Shown here: one piece after another, positions 6,201-8,453 of the stretch
Numbering within the stretch: position 1 is the first letter of the stretch
Layout of the letters: every line of letters starts with the position of its first letter
Source: Ignavibacteriaceae bacterium
GTDB taxonomy: Bacteria; Bacteroidota; Ignavibacteria; Ignavibacteriales; Ignavibacteriaceae
Direction of reading: 5' to 3'
NCBI GenBank assembly: GCA_025449775.1
Contig: JANWIS010000048.1
Span: 1-8,453 of the forward strand
DNA: 8,453 nucleotides
Program-made: the position numbers and the translations under genes
The notes under the pieces: generated by a model
Databases searched by the model: none
Told to the model about the DNA's origin: nothing
The model's input: the letters and a program-made list of their open reading frames with translations, nothing else

Positions 6201-8182
6201 AAAAACGAGGTGGAATATTTCTGATATTTTTTTTACTAAGCCGTTTTTTATCTGCTCAATCCAATCAGCCAGATCATACAATAACAACAATCGATTCCGA
6301 GGAAATAATTAATTCAGTCTCGATCCGTAATGATTATATATTCAGTCTGATGAATAATTGGGACAGGATTACTGCAGATGGTTATAATTGGCAGGTAAGT
6401 GCAAATGGCTTGAGCTCATTCCAGCAGCAGAACTGGTTAGTTTATGTTGACGGACAGAGAATGGACATAAATTTTCTGAATTCAAAAAATATAAATAACC
6501 TTCCTGTACTTATCAGTCATATAGATTCTGTTGAAGTTATCAGTTCACCGAAAATTATAAATGGTGAATACTCTTCGGACGGTATGTTACACATTCACAG
6601 CACAAAACCTAAATCCGGATTTTCACTTCATACAAGAGTTGCAACCGGAAATCCAACCGGTGACCCGGGACCATATTTATTTACTGAAACTGAAACAGAA
6701 AATGTTGAAGAGGACGGTCCTGAAATTTCATTATCAGTAGAATATGGTTCTGATGAATTATTTGGAAGAGTACTTCTGTTCACGGAAACCTTTGCTGCAA
6801 CTGATGCTGCTATAATGACAAGAACCGTAAATATTCCGTACGATTCTCTAAAAATCAGAAGATTCATGCCTTCGCTTCAGCTTGGAACAAATGCTTTAAA
6901 TGGAACTCATAATTTATTTGTTGGGTATTCAACATCCGAGGAACAATTTTTTTATCCGGAAAAACATGAAAGTAATAACCTGTTTTATATTCCGGAAGCG
7001 GTTACAGATTACTCTGCTCACAGCATATTCAAGCATGCAGGTTTAAGCGGATTTTTTAATATGCCAGAAAGCATCGAACTGCATTATCAATTAAAAGCTT
7101 CGGGTAATCAGGTTTATAATCCTAATAGTTCCGATTCAAATTATATTGATCAGAGATCAAACAACTATCTCGCAAATGCTGAATTGGTTTTTAACGGTAT
7201 CAAGATCGGTTCCGGTTTTGAGCATACATTATTGACAGCAAATTATTCACCAGTTGAAACAGGAATTGATTTATTTAAACTGTACGGTGATCTGAACTTG
7301 AAAGCAGGCGGCTTATTTGATTTCGGATTTAATGTGTTTTTTGTAAGCGGAAATTCAGACGCAGGAATAAAAACATCTTTACTCAGTCGCTGGAAACCTG
7401 AAAATAATTTCATTGCTTCATTGAACATTGCTTACGTAGAAAGAATCCCGAACGAGGAAAGCGGGATTTGGTTTTATATTAATAACGGCTACGACCTGTT
7501 GAGCATTCTTAATGTTGATTACAGTATCGATGGTGAGATAAATAAATCAAAAAAAATTACTGCGGATCTGAACCTGAGCTATAATTTTAGCGCACAGTAC
7601 GAATTCAGTGCAGGAATTATTTACAGAAACTTTATCACAAACGCGCTTGAATTTGTTACTGCAGAATATTTACCAGATGAACCCGGGTTCAATACTTCAA
7701 CTGTTCTCAATACAAATTCTTCAGGAGAGGTTGCAGGTGTATCTATTAATTTTAAAAATATTATAAGCAGAACAATGTATCACGAAATATTTTACCGTTA
7801 CCAAACCGCAATATCCGGCGATGATTTTTTCAGGAATGAGTGGGAAACAATTCCTGATCATAAATTAATTTATAAATTTTCTTTTGAACCATTTCAGAGT
7901 TTCAGCATCTGGACAAAGCTGACTTTCCTTTCATCTGCTTACTGGAATGGGTTTACTGATCTTGCTGAGTTGAGTGATGGATTTTATAACGAAGAGATAA
8001 AACCTTCTCTAGTCTTTGATTTGGCTTTCAGAAAATCGTTGTGGGAAAACCGTTTGCGTTTTGGATTGCTGTTCAGGAATGTATTAAACAATGAGGTACG
8101 CTATCATCCTGTCGGTCCAAATTTTCCATTGAGCGTTTACATTCAGGCTGAATTGGCATTCAGTTCATTTTACGAAATCTGA
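6197..8182 (+). CDS. TonB-dependent-receptor-like outer-membrane protein (plug plus beta-barrel)
   Basis: The protein has 661 residues. A signal peptide covers about 1-21 (KKR n-region, Phe/Leu-rich core, cleavage after LSAQ). The plug is recognisable: VYVDGQRMD at about 82-90 corresponds to the usual 'v.iDG.r.' strand, IDSVEVISSP at about 109-118 to 'ieriEVlrGP', and NGEYSSDGMLHIHS at about 122-135 to 'YG..A.GGvInI', with several consensus glycines replaced. Residues from about 140 to the end are alternating, aromatic-rich strands with long polar loops, ending in a last strand VYIQAELAFSSFYEI. Such proteins import large or scarce substrates (siderophores, cobalamin, glycans, peptides) using TonB energy; the substrate here cannot be read from sequence. 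The protein lacks the N-terminal carboxypeptidase-like domain common in SusC types, and I cannot point to a convincing TonB box; HTITTIDSEEI at about 27-37 is the only candidate region. It is at the short end for the family. It is coupled to the small barrel gene upstream. The receptor fold is fairly safe; active TonB-driven transport is less so. Confidence 0.8.
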   Translation: MKKRGGIFLIFFLLSRFLSAQSNQPDHTITTIDSEEIINSVSIRNDYIFSLMNNWDRITADGYNWQVSANGLSSFQQQNWLVYVDGQRMDINFLNSKNINNLPVLISHIDSVEVISSPKIINGEYSSDGMLHIHSTKPKSGFSLHTRVATGNPTGDPGPYLFTETETENVEEDGPEISLSVEYGSDELFGRVLLFTETFAATDAAIMTRTVNIPYDSLKIRRFMPSLQLGTNALNGTHNLFVGYSTSEEQFFYPEKHESNNLFYIPEAVTDYSAHSIFKHAGLSGFFNMPESIELHYQLKASGNQVYNPNSSDSNYIDQRSNNYLANAELVFNGIKIGSGFEHTLLTANYSPVETGIDLFKLYGDLNLKAGGLFDFGFNVFFVSGNSDAGIKTSLLSRWKPENNFIASLNIAYVERIPNEESGIWFYINNGYDLLSILNVDYSIDGEINKSKKITADLNLSYNFSAQYEFSAGIIYRNFITNALEFVTAEYLPDEPGFNTSTVLNTNSSGEVAGVSINFKNIISRTMYHEIFYRYQTAISGDDFFRNEWETIPDHKLIYKFSFEPFQSFSIWTKLTFLSSAYWNGFTDLAELSDGFYNEEIKPSLVFDLAFRKSLWENRLRFGLLFRNVLNNEVRYHPVGPNFPLSVYIQAELAFSSFYEI

Positions 8183-8187
8183 AAAAA

Positions 8188-8453
8188 TTATACTTTGGTT
8201 AAATTAAACCGCTTTCTTTCAGAAGGATCAAGATAAAGTTTTCTCATTCTTATCGATTCTGGTGTTACTTCAACAAGCTCATCATCTTTAATATACTCGA
8301 GAGATTCTTCAAGAGTGAATTTAATTGATGGAGCAATCTTTGCAGCTTTATCAGAACCTGAAGCTCTCATATTCGACAGCTTCTTTCCTCGCTGAACATG
8401 AACTTCGATATCGTTATCCTTATTGTATTCTCCAACTATTTGTCCACGGTAAA
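8188..8453 (-). CDS. typA: Translational GTPase TypA/BipA, C-terminal end only
   Basis: The frame enters from the right edge and stops at TAA (complement of 8188-8190), giving 87 complete residues. A Met at 8370 is internal: the frame continues upstream as GQIVGEYNKDND (complement of about 8410-8445) and VQRGKKLSNMRASGSD. These, with DDELVEVTPESIRMRK near the end, are hallmark motifs of the TypA/BipA-specific C-terminal domain. TypA is a ribosome-binding GTPase related to EF-G and LepA; it contacts the ribosomal A-site region through this domain and is linked to 50S subunit assembly and to growth in the cold or under stress. The full protein is usually about 600 residues, so the GTPase and beta-barrel domains lie outside the window. 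It ends five bases from the convergent receptor-like gene and is not functionally tied to it. Confidence 0.95.
   Translation of the reverse strand, partial: YRGQIVGEYNKDNDIEVHVQRGKKLSNMRASGSDKAAKIAPSIKFTLEESLEYIKDDELVEVTPESIRMRKLYLDPSERKRFNLTKV

Noticed and set aside
8197..8210. GGTT...AACC hairpin near the end of typA as a terminator
   Set aside because: The stem is only four base pairs, lies within the typA coding sequence and has no adjacent T-run of the right orientation.

Overview
The window is AT-rich bacterial DNA carrying a compact block of envelope genes. Signal peptides ending in -AQ, a TonB-dependent-receptor-like barrel, a LolA-like protein and very large Asp-box (BNR/sortilin-type) propeller proteins together suggest a Gram-negative of the Bacteroidota / Ignavibacteriota-Chlorobiota group. 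The Ignavibacteria-like placement is an impression from gene content and composition, not a tested result. I see no insertion sequence, phage gene, tRNA, rRNA or CRISPR array.

Layout. (1) 2-1612, + strand: C-terminal half of a sortilin/BNR-repeat protein whose start lies left of the window. (2) 1667-2413: a secreted 248-residue LolA-like protein. (3) 2431-5511: a complete 1026-residue sortilin/BNR-repeat protein, a diverged paralogue of gene 1. (4) 5547-6200: a 217-residue exported protein, probably a small outer-membrane beta-barrel. (5) 6197-8182: a 661-residue TonB-dependent-receptor-like protein that overlaps gene 4 by ATGA. (6) 8188-8453, - strand: the last 87 complete codons and stop of the translational GTPase typA/bipA, running in from the right edge and ending 5 bases from gene 5.

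The five + strand genes are separated by 54, 17, 35 and -4 bases with no convincing promoter or terminator between them, so they could be one transcript. The four with a visible N-terminus all have a Sec-type signal peptide and should leave the cytoplasm. A reasonable but unproven reading is an envelope module: two large propeller proteins in the periplasm or at the cell surface, a LolA-fold protein that may bind a lipid or hydrophobic ligand, and two outer-membrane barrels. typA is an unrelated housekeeping gene marking the chromosomal end of the block. No gap between genes exceeds 60 bases, so there is no long empty stretch.

Nothing here is clearly an undescribed system. The items most worth a second look are the sortilin-LolA-sortilin arrangement and the receptor-like barrel, which has no recognisable TonB box and is coupled to a small partner barrel.
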